From: Chloroflexota bacterium | GTDB lineage: Bacteria > Chloroflexota > Limnocylindria > P2-11E | DNA length: 8,157 nucleotides | Direction of reading: 5' to 3' | Assembly: GCA_025350745.1 (NCBI GenBank) | Contig: JANXXG010000389.1 | Span: forward strand, 1 to 8,157 | In this document: in pieces, positions 1-7,537 of the stretch | How the letters are laid out: every line of letters starts with the position of its first letter | How positions within the stretch are numbered: the first letter of the stretch is position 1 | Program-made: the position numbers and the translations under genes | The notes under the pieces: generated by a model | The model's input: only the letters and a program-made list of their open reading frames with translations | Told to the model about the DNA's origin: nothing | The model's database searches: none

Positions 1-428
1 TCGAAGACAACCTGCTGCTCGGCGCGTACAGCAAGAGAGCGCGTCCAGATCGCGCGTCGACGCTCGCGAGCGTGTACGCGCTGTTCCCGCGCCTCGCCGA
101 GCGCCGCGGCCAGCTCGCCGGCACCCTCTCCGGCGGCGAGCAGCAGATGGCAGCCATCGGACGCGGCCTCATGGGCAAGCCCGAGGTCCTGATGCTCGAT
201 GAGCCATCGCTCGGCCTCGCCCCGATCCTGGTGGACGAGGTCTTCCGTGTGGTGACCGACATCGCCGCCCGCGGCGTGACCGTGCTGCTCGTCGAGCAGA
301 ACGTCCACCGCGCGCTCGAGGTTGCCGAGACGGCGAGCGTCATCGAGAACGGTCGGGTCGTGCTCGCCAAGTCGGCGCAGGAGATGGCCAACGATCCGAA
401 TGTCCGGAGCGCGTATCTCGGGCTGTAA
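1..428 (+). CDS. livF: Branched-chain amino acid-type ABC transporter ATP-binding protein, LivF family (5'-truncated by window edge)
   Basis: This is the C-terminal 141 residues of an ABC ATPase; the frame is open from base 3, so the true start lies left of the window. Visible motifs are the N-terminal ENLLLGAY-like segment typical of LivF (fragment residues 1-9), the ABC signature LSGGEQQ (42-48), Walker B LMLDEPS (63-69) with its catalytic Glu, the D-loop, and LLVEQN (95-100). In that last motif Gln takes the place of the usual H-loop His, as is normal in LivF. The protein ends in AYLGL, the common LivF terminus. The Walker A half is outside the window. LivF pairs with LivG to power uptake of branched-chain amino acids, or of other amides and small carboxylates, through LivH/LivM permeases at the inner membrane face. 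The actual substrate cannot be read here. The internal GTG at 72 is not the start. Family assignment is secure; the substrate is inferred. Confidence 0.9.
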   Translation, partial: EDNLLLGAYSKRARPDRASTLASVYALFPRLAERRGQLAGTLSGGEQQMAAIGRGLMGKPEVLMLDEPSLGLAPILVDEVFRVVTDIAARGVTVLLVEQNVHRALEVAETASVIENGRVVLAKSAQEMANDPNVRSAYLGL

Positions 429-453
429 CCGCGCAGGCATGATGGCTGCGCGG
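429..453 (+). terminator. GC-rich hairpin just after livF stop, possible terminator
   Basis: A perfect 8-bp inverted repeat, CCGCGCAG (429-436) and CTGCGCGG (446-453), encloses a 9-nt loop and begins right after the livF TAA. No T-tract follows, so it is not a canonical intrinsic terminator. It could be an I-shaped terminator of the kind proposed in high-GC bacteria, or an mRNA 3'-end stabiliser. It separates livF from the malic enzyme gene. Confidence 0.4.
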
Positions 454-468
454 CCCGTACGCCCGATC

Positions 469-474
469 TATCCT
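469..474 (+). promoter_or_regulatory. Possible -10 element of a leaderless promoter for the malic enzyme gene
   Basis: TATCCT fits TANNNT and lies 8 nt before the ATG at 483. There is no Shine-Dalgarno-like sequence in the 54-bp gap. This arrangement matches leaderless promoters common in Actinomycetota and Deinococcota, where transcription begins at the start codon. No convincing -35 box is seen, and TANNNT motifs arise often by chance. Confidence 0.25.
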
Positions 475-482
475 CGGCTCAC

Positions 483-1938
<1,456 letters not shown>

Positions 1939-1943
<5 letters not shown>

Positions 1944-1964
1944 CCCGGGTTAGGCAGGGCTAGC
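1939..1964. terminator. Bidirectional hairpin at the convergent junction, containing both stop codons
   Basis: GCTAGCCC (1939-1946) and GGGCTAGC (1957-1964) form a perfect 8-bp stem around a 10-nt loop. The malic enzyme TAG (1941-1943) lies in the left arm. The TAG of the leftward crotonase gene (CTA at 1960-1962) lies in the right arm. The gap between the two coding regions is only 16 bp, so a symmetric hairpin is the only visible candidate for ending transcription from both sides. There is no T-tract on either strand, so efficiency is uncertain. Confidence 0.5.
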
Positions 1965-2736
1965 GGCCCTTCCAGACCGGCAAGCGCTTCTCGAGGAACG
2001 CGGTCACGCCCTCGCGGAAGTCCTCGGATCCATACGCGAGACCCACGATGTCCTCGCCCGTGCCGAGCAGCTCGCGCTGGCTCTCGAGCACCCGAAGCAC
2101 CGCGAGCTTCGTCGCGCGAATGGTGAGCGGCGCGTTCCCGGCGATCCGCTCCGCGAGCTCGGTCACATGGGCCTCGATGCGGTCCAGCGGCACGACGTCG
2201 TTGAACGCGCCGGCCGCCCGAGCTTCGACCGCCGTCGCGAGCCGTCCGGTGAACAGCAGCTCCTTCGTCACGGCCGGTCCGACGACCTGCACCAGGCGCG
2301 CGACATTTCGCAGGGACAGGGTGTTGCCGACGGTTCGCGCGATGGGAACGCCGAAACGCGCGTTCTCCGCGGCGATCCGCATGTCGCAGGCGAGCGCGAT
2401 CGCCGCGCCGCCCCCGGCGGCGACACCCCGGATGAGGGCGATCGTCGGCTTCAGGAGCTTCTCGACCCCACCGATGCCCAGCTCGATGTGCTTCTCGTAC
2501 GCCAGCGCGTCGGCCGCGCCGCGGATCTCGCCGACCCGTCGGATATCGCTTCCCGACACAAATGCATCGTCGCCCTTGCCCTGGAAGACCACCACCCTGA
2601 TGCTGTCGTCCGCGCCAAGCTGCGCGCAGATGTCGCCGAGCTGCGCGTACATCGCGTGGGTGAACGCGTTGCGCGCCTCCGGTCGGTCGAACGTGACCCA
2701 GGCAACGGCACCGCGGTCCTCGCGGTGGATCGTCAT
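1960..2736 (-). CDS. Enoyl-CoA hydratase/isomerase (crotonase) family protein
   Basis: A 258-aa crotonase-fold protein that acts on an acyl-CoA in the cytoplasm. The first oxyanion-hole segment is FVSGSDI (59-65). The second is GVAAGGGAAIALACDMRIA (104-122), the family's most conserved stretch. ELLFTGRL (159-166) contains Glu159, which aligns with the second catalytic Glu (Glu164) of rat enoyl-CoA hydratase. The position of the first catalytic Glu (Glu144) falls in FGVPIARTVGN (128-138) and is Ile132 here, so plain hydratase activity is doubtful. Isomerase, dehydratase or another crotonase reaction is possible. A longer open frame extends upstream, but ATG at 2736 overlaps the upstream stop as ATGA and gives the normal length and the usual N-terminus (VAWVTFDRPEARNAF). 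It is translationally coupled to the CaiB-type CoA-transferase, a common pairing in which the transferase activates a carboxylate and the crotonase processes the CoA ester. The substrate is unknown. Confidence 0.88.
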   Translation of the reverse strand: MTIHREDRGAVAWVTFDRPEARNAFTHAMYAQLGDICAQLGADDSIRVVVFQGKGDDAFVSGSDIRRVGEIRGAADALAYEKHIELGIGGVEKLLKPTIALIRGVAAGGGAAIALACDMRIAAENARFGVPIARTVGNTLSLRNVARLVQVVGPAVTKELLFTGRLATAVEARAAGAFNDVVPLDRIEAHVTELAERIAGNAPLTIRATKLAVLRVLESQRELLGTGEDIVGLAYGSEDFREGVTAFLEKRLPVWKGR

Positions 2737-3929
2737 CGGGCGCCGCCGGTTGCGAACAGCGCGTCGATCTCCGCGCCGGCGATCCCGGCCTCGTGAAGGA
2801 CCTCGCGGGTGTGCTCGCCGAGGAGCGGAGCGGCGCGGCGCATGACGGGCGGTGTCTCCGAAAGATGCAGGGGCGATCCGATGGCGCGCACCGTCCCGAG
2901 CACCGGGTGGGGAAGATCGACGAAGAGGCCGCGCTCGGCCAGATGCTGATCTGCGAAGACGGCGGCAAGGTCGTTGATCTTTCCGCAGGGGACCCCGGCC
3001 GCGGTCAAGGCCACGAGCCAGTCCGCGGTCGTCCGCTGCTGGGTCACGTCCTCGATGATGGACGCGAGCTCCGTCGCGCGCTCCCGGCGCCGCGTGCCGT
3101 CCACCCAGCGGGGGTCGTCCCGCAGCCGGGTCAGGCCGGTCACGTCGCAGAACGCGGTCCACGTCGGCGGCGTCGTTGCGCCGATCGCGATGTACCCGTC
3201 CGCCGTCCGGAACGCCTGGTACGGCGCCGTCACCCGATGCGCCGAGCCCAGCGGACCGGGGACCTCGCCCGTGGTGAGGTAGACGCCGGACTCCCAGATG
3301 GCGAGCGAGACGCCGCTCTCGATGAGCGAGAGGTCGATGAGCTGCCCGCGCCCGGTCCGTTCGCGCGCGTGGACCGCGGTCACGATCGCGAAGGCCGCGT
3401 AGAGGGCTGAGGTCAGGTCAACCACGGGTACGCCCACCTTGACCGGCGGCCGGCCGGCTTCGCCGGTGACGCTCATCAGGCCGCTCTCGGCTTGAAGGAT
3501 GAGATCGAGACCGGCACGATCGCGGTATGGGCCGGTGCGACCGAACCCGGTGACCGAGCAGTAGATGAGCCGGGGGTGCTCCGGAGCGAGCGCCTCGTAG
3601 CCCAGGCCCATCGCGTCCAGGGTGCCGGCTCGCAGGTTCTCGATGATGACGTCGCTGCGCGCGGCCAACGACCGGAACGCCCGCTTGCCGCCCTCCGACT
3701 TGAGGTCGAGCGCGACGCTCCGCTTGTTCCGGTCGAGGCGCAGGAAACCTGCGCCATCCGGGCTGCCTTCGGCGAAGGGCCCGAGGGAACGTGAGTAGTC
3801 GCCGCCAAGCGGGGCCTCGATCTTGACGACGTCCGCCCCCATGTCCGCGAGCAGGGTGCCGGCGTACGGCCCGGCCATGAAGTTCCCGAGCTCGAGGACC
3901 CGAAGGTCATCAAGCGCCCCGATAGGCAC
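2733..3929 (-). CDS. CaiB/BaiF family (class III) CoA-transferase
   Basis: A 398-aa protein of typical length for family III CoA-transferases, cytoplasmic enzymes that move CoA between a donor thioester and a carboxylic acid. The N-terminal block RVLELGNFMAGPYAGTLLAD (10-29) followed by GADVVKIEAP (31-40) is diagnostic. RLDRNKRSVALDLKS (64-78) and GFGRTGPY (128-135) follow. PVVDLTSALYA (168-178) carries Asp171, the residue expected to form the aspartyl-CoA intermediate by alignment with formyl-CoA transferase Asp169. The C-terminal part has the AGVPCGKINDL block (311-321). The start is a GTG at 3929, supported by a strong ribosome binding site and by the usual 8-10 residues before RVLELG. It overlaps the end of the upstream glycosyltransferase by 20 bp and the downstream crotonase by 4 bp (ATGA). 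Candidate substrates include succinate- or carnitine-type dicarboxylic or hydroxy acids, but none can be chosen from sequence. The family call is very secure. Confidence 0.93.
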   Translation of the reverse strand: MPIGALDDLRVLELGNFMAGPYAGTLLADMGADVVKIEAPLGGDYSRSLGPFAEGSPDGAGFLRLDRNKRSVALDLKSEGGKRAFRSLAARSDVIIENLRAGTLDAMGLGYEALAPEHPRLIYCSVTGFGRTGPYRDRAGLDLILQAESGLMSVTGEAGRPPVKVGVPVVDLTSALYAAFAIVTAVHARERTGRGQLIDLSLIESGVSLAIWESGVYLTTGEVPGPLGSAHRVTAPYQAFRTADGYIAIGATTPPTWTAFCDVTGLTRLRDDPRWVDGTRRRERATELASIIEDVTQQRTTADWLVALTAAGVPCGKINDLAAVFADQHLAERGLFVDLPHPVLGTVRAIGSPLHLSETPPVMRRAAPLLGEHTREVLHEAGIAGAEIDALFATGGAR

Positions 3930-5025
3930 CGATCACCTCGTCGTAGAACGCGAGCAGCTGGTCGGTGACATGCGGCCAGTCGAACTCGCGGGCGCGCACG
4001 CTGCCGGCGACACCAAGGCGCTCGCGCAGCGCCGGCTCGGTCGCGAGCCGCTCGAGCGCAGAGCAGAGCGCGTCCACGTCCTTCGGCTCGACCAGGAGAC
4101 CGGACACGTTCCGCTGGATCACCTTCTTATAGCCGTGGATGTCGCTCGCCACGGCCGCGGTGCCGGCGGCCATCGCCTCGAGCAGGACCACGCCGAATGA
4201 CTCCTGGCCCGTCGACGGAGCGCAGAAGACGTCGGCGGTCTTATAGAAGCGGGCCTTGTCGATATCGCTGGTGCGGCCGGCGAACAGAACGTCCCCGACG
4301 CCCTCCCTGCGGACGAACTCGCGAAGGTCGCCGAGCTGCGGGCCGCGCCCGATGATGATCAAGCGGGTCTCGGGGCGGCGCTTCTTCAGCTTCGCGTATG
4401 CCTGCATCAGATAGGTCGCGCCCTTGCGCGGCTCGAGCCGGCCGACGAACAGGATGTTCGTCTTCCCGTCCCGGTACTCAGGGAACGGCTTCGCGTTGGC
4501 GAAGAAATCCACGTTCACGCCGTTCGGGATGATGCGGTAGTCGCCGGGGAAGTACCGCGAGATGAAGTGCCGGGCGGCGCTCGACACGGCGATCCGGCCG
4601 TCGAGCTTGTCCATGTAGCGCTTGCCGATGGGACGGCCCAGCCAGTAGCTGAATGAGAAGCCACCGAAGGCGTGGAACGTGGCGACCTGCGGGCAGCTCT
4701 TGCGATCGAGGATCTGCGCCGAGAGCAGGGGCACGAGCGGCTCGTGGTGGTGGATGATGTCGAACTGCTCGCGATCGAGGATCTTCGTCACGAGGTACTC
4801 CAACCGGGCCGAGAGCGTGATCCGGCCGACACTCCCGTTGTATGGGACCGCGATGGCCCGGCCGATCTGGATCACGTCCTGCGCGGACGGGTCGTCGCCC
4901 CAGGGGGCCGTGATGATCCGGACCTCGTGTCCGCGCTCGCGCAGGTTCTCGTAGGTCTCACGGATGTTGTCGTTCGCCCCGCCCGGGCGCGGATACGCAT
5001 ACGGGCTGACGATCCCGATCTTCAT
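3910..5025 (-). CDS. Family 4 glycosyltransferase, PimA-like (phosphatidylinositol mannosyltransferase-like)
   Basis: A 371-aa GT-B retaining glycosyltransferase, close in length to mycobacterial PimA (about 375-385 aa). PimA transfers mannose from GDP-mannose to the inositol of phosphatidylinositol at the cytoplasmic membrane face. PimA-like features are the nucleotide-side loop PYAYPRPGG (8-16), PYNGSVGRI (61-69), HHHEPLVPLLS (92-102) and ATFHAFGG with His118. Further on are GRIAVSSAARHF (143-154), the IIPNGV block (165-170), GRLEPRKG (195-202; Arg196 and Lys201 bind the donor phosphate), and APSTGQESFGVVLLEAMAAG (269-288) with the EX7E pair Glu275 and Glu283. The ATG at 5025 overlaps the stop of the PHP gene as ATGA and is preceded by a purine-rich AAGAAGAGA. 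The longer upstream frame is spurious. Downstream position in an operon with ino1 and PatA-like acyltransferases supports a PI-glycolipid role. The basic stretch that follows PYNGSV in mycobacterial PimA is weaker here (RLEYLVTKIL, 74-83), so the acceptor could differ. GT4 is certain; PimA function is inferred. Confidence 0.85.
   Translation of the reverse strand: MKIGIVSPYAYPRPGGANDNIRETYENLRERGHEVRIITAPWGDDPSAQDVIQIGRAIAVPYNGSVGRITLSARLEYLVTKILDREQFDIIHHHEPLVPLLSAQILDRKSCPQVATFHAFGGFSFSYWLGRPIGKRYMDKLDGRIAVSSAARHFISRYFPGDYRIIPNGVNVDFFANAKPFPEYRDGKTNILFVGRLEPRKGATYLMQAYAKLKKRRPETRLIIIGRGPQLGDLREFVRREGVGDVLFAGRTSDIDKARFYKTADVFCAPSTGQESFGVVLLEAMAAGTAAVASDIHGYKKVIQRNVSGLLVEPKDVDALCSALERLATEPALRERLGVAGSVRAREFDWPHVTDQLLAFYDEVIGAYRGA
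3931..3939 (-). promoter_or_regulatory. Strong ribosome binding site deciding the GTG start of the CoA-transferase
   Basis: On the minus strand GAGGTGATC lies just upstream of the GTG at 3929. It is a 9-nt complement of the usual 16S rRNA 3' end (GATCACCTC), with about 6 nt between GAGG and the start codon. It sits inside the last codons of the glycosyltransferase (Glu-Val-Ile), so the overlapping gene is read without needing the ribosome to backtrack far. Confidence 0.55.
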
Positions 5026-5753
5026 GCGGGTCTCTTCTTTCCGATGCGGTGCCGGGCGCGCTTGTACGGGTCGCGGATCATCGACCGCCACTGCTGCTCC
5101 GCCGCGCCATCCAGATGCTCGCGGAGCGTCCACGGCCGGCCGTCCGCGGTGGTGGTGCGTGCGGCGATGGCGGCGCGCAGCGCTGCCGCGCCCTGGCCCG
5201 GGAATTCGGTCCAGGCCGTGCCGACGAGAGCGGCGTGATGCGCGTCGCTCGATCCGGTCTCGGCCACGCGCAGCACGTGGGCATTCAGCCACCGGGCGCG
5301 CTTCTCCCGCACCCTTCCTGCGTAGCTCGGGTTGCGGACCTCGACGCCATCGACGAACGATGCATCGTCGCCCTGTGCCGCGAGCGCTCGCAGAGCACGC
5401 TCGCCGATGGAGAACGTGAGATACGAAAGCGGGTGCGGGACGATCGCCAGACCGCCTCCGCGGTGGATCGCGCCGATCGTCTCGCCGAGCGGCCGGAACA
5501 TCGGGATCTCGGTCTCGACGAAGAGCGCGAGGAGGTGACCGGACCGTGTGGTGACCTCGATGCCCGGGACGACCTCGATCCTCGACCCGCGCTTCGCAGC
5601 GAGATCGCGGAGGATGAAGGAGCCCCGGATGTCGTCGTGGTCCGTGAGGGCGATGATGTCGAGCCCGGCGGTCTCGGCGGAATGAAGGATCTCCTCGGGC
5701 GAGGCGAGTCCGTCGCCGAGATCGGAGTGGAGCTGGAGATCGGCCTTACCCAT
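5022..5753 (-). CDS. PHP-domain metal-dependent phosphoesterase
   Basis: A 243-aa protein with a single PHP (polymerase and histidinol phosphatase) domain. This fold binds two or three metal ions and hydrolyses phosphoesters. Metal-ligand motifs in order are DLQLHSD (5-11; His9), LTDHDD (36-41; His39, Asp40), GIEVTT (64-69; Glu66), VPHPLS (105-110; His107) and GSSDAHH (167-173; Asp170, His172). The usual first motif is DxHxH; here the first His is Gln7, a substitution I recall in other PHP proteins, so activity need not be lost. The C-terminal 40 residues are basic (KRARHRIGKKRPA), which could favour membrane or nucleic-acid contact. It starts 24 bp after the upstream acyltransferase and overlaps the PimA-like gene by 4 bp. 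Its place in a PI-glycolipid operon suggests a phosphatase acting on an inositol phosphate or phosphatidylinositol phosphate. An RNase AM/YciV-like nuclease or nucleotide phosphatase role is the main alternative. The domain is certain; the substrate is unknown. Confidence 0.88.
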   Translation of the reverse strand: MGKADLQLHSDLGDGLASPEEILHSAETAGLDIIALTDHDDIRGSFILRDLAAKRGSRIEVVPGIEVTTRSGHLLALFVETEIPMFRPLGETIGAIHRGGGLAIVPHPLSYLTFSIGERALRALAAQGDDASFVDGVEVRNPSYAGRVREKRARWLNAHVLRVAETGSSDAHHAALVGTAWTEFPGQGAAALRAAIAARTTTADGRPWTLREHLDGAAEQQWRSMIRDPYKRARHRIGKKRPA

Positions 5754-5760
5754 GGGCGCG

Positions 5761-5766
5761 ACCGTA
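5761..5766 (-). promoter_or_regulatory. Possible internal -10 element upstream of the PHP gene
   Basis: On the minus strand TACGGT (TANNNT) lies 7 nt before the ATG at 5753, inside the only real gap (24 bp) of the leftward gene string. No Shine-Dalgarno sequence is visible there. A leaderless internal promoter is possible, but the motif is short and no -35 partner is seen. Confidence 0.18.
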
Positions 5767-5777
5767 CGACAGCGTTC

Positions 5778-6632
5778 TCACCGGCGCCAGAAGGCCTCGA
5801 ATACCGACCATTGCTCGGGAGCCACCCGGACGTGCTTTTCGAGCAGCGTGGCCCACCGTTGCACGCCATCATGAAGATCCGCCTCGTGGTCGCCGGTGCG
5901 CTGCAGGACGAGCTCCGGCTCGAAGATCGCGTGCATCGCGCGGCCTTCGTGGTGCGCGAAGCCGGGGATGAGCGAGGCGCCGGTGCGGAGCGCGAGCGCT
6001 ACATGGGCGGAGGGCAACAACGCCTCTCGTCCGAAGAAGAGGACGCGCTCGCCGACACCGGTGACCGCGCGATCCGCCAGGAGGCCGAGCGCGCCGCCGC
6101 GTTTGAGGACCCGGTGGATGCCCAGCGCCGAGCCGGTGTACACGAGCGTCAGGCCCATTCGACGGCGCAGCCGGTTGATGACCCGGGACATCTCGCCCGT
6201 CTCCCGCTCCACCGGAAGTGTGACCTCGTAGCCGTAGGCCACGAAGACCTGGCCGCACACCGAGATCGGTCCGATGTGTGCGCTCGCGAACACGACCCCG
6301 TTGCCGCGCTCGTATGCGCCGACGACATGCTCCCAGCCCGACAGTGCGACGTTCCGGCGGATCATCTCGTGGTCCCACCGGGCGATGCGGAAGAGCTCGA
6401 GGTAGTGGCGCACCTGCTCGACGAACGTGGCCCACACGAGACGCTCGCCATCTGGGCTCCGCATCCGCTCCGGGGCCACGATCGACAGGTTCTCCCGAAC
6501 GTTCGTGCGGGCACCGGCCGAGAGGCGGTACGCGATGCTGCCGACCGCCACTGCGATCGGGCGGTCGAGGATGGCCGGGAGATGCGGCAACGTGCGCTCG
6601 GCCACAAGCGCCAGCGCGGTGCCCGGCGACAT
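5778..6632 (-). CDS. LpxL/HtrB/PatA-family lipid acyltransferase, divergent active site
   Basis: A 284-aa member of the lysophospholipid acyltransferase superfamily, which transfers acyl chains from acyl-CoA or acyl carrier protein to glycolipid acceptors at the membrane. Recognisable family blocks are GARTNVRENLSIVAP (40-54), a VEQVRHYLELFR region (71-82), RGNGVVFASAHIGPIS (109-124), GGALGLLADRAV (179-190), GERVLFFGREALLP (194-207) and the C-terminal WSVFEAFWR (275-283). The catalytic motif in this family is HX4(D/E); here it is HIGPIS, so His119 is kept but the acidic position is Ser124. The start at 6632 is chosen because its ATG overlaps the upstream TGA by one base (TGATG). An ATG at 6683 would add 17 residues of poor character and a 52-bp overlap. 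It follows a canonical paralogue, so it may add a second acyl chain, have changed chemistry, or act as a non-catalytic partner. Family confidence is good; the activity is uncertain. Confidence 0.82.
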   Translation of the reverse strand: MSPGTALALVAERTLPHLPAILDRPIAVAVGSIAYRLSAGARTNVRENLSIVAPERMRSPDGERLVWATFVEQVRHYLELFRIARWDHEMIRRNVALSGWEHVVGAYERGNGVVFASAHIGPISVCGQVFVAYGYEVTLPVERETGEMSRVINRLRRRMGLTLVYTGSALGIHRVLKRGGALGLLADRAVTGVGERVLFFGREALLPSAHVALALRTGASLIPGFAHHEGRAMHAIFEPELVLQRTGDHEADLHDGVQRWATLLEKHVRVAPEQWSVFEAFWRR

Positions 6633-7537
6633 CACGCGCCCGCGGCCGGCACCGGGGGCCACATCGGCCGGAAGATGTACCACTGGTCCGGCCAGCGCGC
6701 GACGAAGCCCTCGAGGCCTCGAGCGATGGTCTGCGTCGCGCGCTGGACGTCATCTGCGGCCTGCTTCGTGCGCTCGACGAAGATCGGGGGCAGCGCGATG
6801 CCGGTGAACGTGTTGTCGTGCCGGCGCACCGCGACCGCGACGACGATCGGCGCACCGGACACGCGCGCGAGGCTGGCCGCGACCGCTGGAAATGCGGTCG
6901 GCGTGCCGAAGAACTCGGCCTCCACGTTGTCGAACGCCTGCGCGCGCGGGCCGAGATCCATCATCAGTCCGACCATCTCGTTCCGCCGTAGCGCGTGGAG
7001 GACCTTCCTCGCGGCACCGTCCGGTGTGAGGAGGGTGATGTTCTTGTGCGCGCGGTTCCCCACGAGCAGGTCCATGAGGCGCTGGTTCTCGAGCTCGTCG
7101 GCGATCACGTTGAGGGGAGTGCCGTCCGCGATCCGGGCGCCACCGAGCTCGAAGTTCCCGAAATGGATCGAGACGAAGATGACCCCCTTGCCGTGAGCCA
7201 GCGCCTCGCGGAGATGCTCCGAGCCTTCGACGGTGACCAGACGCTCGAAATCCGCAGCGTCCAGGCTGGGGAACCGCATGATCTCAACGAGATACTTTGC
7301 GAAATTGCGGAACGAGCGCCGCGCGACCCGGGCCACCTCGCGGTCGGTGGACGGTCGGCCGAGAACGATCGAGAAGTTGTGCTTCGCGATCCGTCGCTTG
7401 GCGGTCCACAGCACGTAGCCGATCTCGCCCATGACCACCGCGAACGCGTATAACGGTCGAGCTGGTACCCGCTGCGCGATCGCAGCCGAGATCCGCCAGG
7501 TCCAGTAGCTGAGGCCGTGCAGGATGCGATCGACCAT
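6632..7537 (-). CDS. LpxL/HtrB/PatA-family acyltransferase (PIM acyltransferase-like)
   Basis: A 301-aa acyltransferase, near the usual 300-aa size of PatA and LpxL. PatA acylates the mannose of phosphatidylinositol mannosides at the cytoplasmic side of the membrane; LpxL acylates lipid A. Landmarks are a hydrophobic N-terminus (about 24-44), AKRRIAKHNFSIVLGRP (46-62), GVIFVSIHFGNFELGGA (118-134) with the canonical HX4E motif (His125, Glu130), MVGLMMDLGP (188-197), VEAEFFGTP (205-213), and the C-terminal WPDQWYIFRPMWP (282-294), a typical family ending. The ATG at 7537 directly follows the ino1 TAG with no gap, and GGAAAGG about 5 nt upstream serves as a ribosome binding site. Its place between ino1 and a PimA-like gene argues for PI-mannoside acylation rather than lipid A synthesis. 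Mycobacteria also keep patA next to pimA. The family is certain; PatA function is inferred from context. Confidence 0.87.
   Translation of the reverse strand: MVDRILHGLSYWTWRISAAIAQRVPARPLYAFAVVMGEIGYVLWTAKRRIAKHNFSIVLGRPSTDREVARVARRSFRNFAKYLVEIMRFPSLDAADFERLVTVEGSEHLREALAHGKGVIFVSIHFGNFELGGARIADGTPLNVIADELENQRLMDLLVGNRAHKNITLLTPDGAARKVLHALRRNEMVGLMMDLGPRAQAFDNVEAEFFGTPTAFPAVAASLARVSGAPIVVAVAVRRHDNTFTGIALPPIFVERTKQAADDVQRATQTIARGLEGFVARWPDQWYIFRPMWPPVPAAGA

Noticed and set aside
2048..2845. A 265-codon rightward open frame opposite the crotonase gene
   Set aside because: It is Ser/Arg/Ala-rich with no motif and lies antisense to a well-supported crotonase.
2737..3162. N-terminal extension of the crotonase frame to 3162
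   Set aside because: The extra 142 codons overlap the CoA-transferase in another frame, are Arg/Gly-rich and match nothing; ATG 2736 gives a standard crotonase.
5026..5292. N-terminal extension of the glycosyltransferase frame to 5292
   Set aside because: It overlaps the conserved C-terminal half of the PHP gene and has no glycosyltransferase-like sequence; ATG 5025 starts exactly at the typical MKIGIVSPY.
5049..7196. A 715-codon rightward open frame opposite the PHP and acyltransferase genes
   Set aside because: It runs antisense across three recognisable genes, its translation is rich in Arg, Asp, Glu and Ala with no family motif, and long antisense frames are common in high-GC DNA.
5778..7537. 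Lipid A (Gram-negative outer membrane) acyltransferases
   Set aside because: The fold family is shared with LpxL, but the neighbours are inositol and PimA-like genes and no lipid A genes are visible, so a PatA-like role is more likely.
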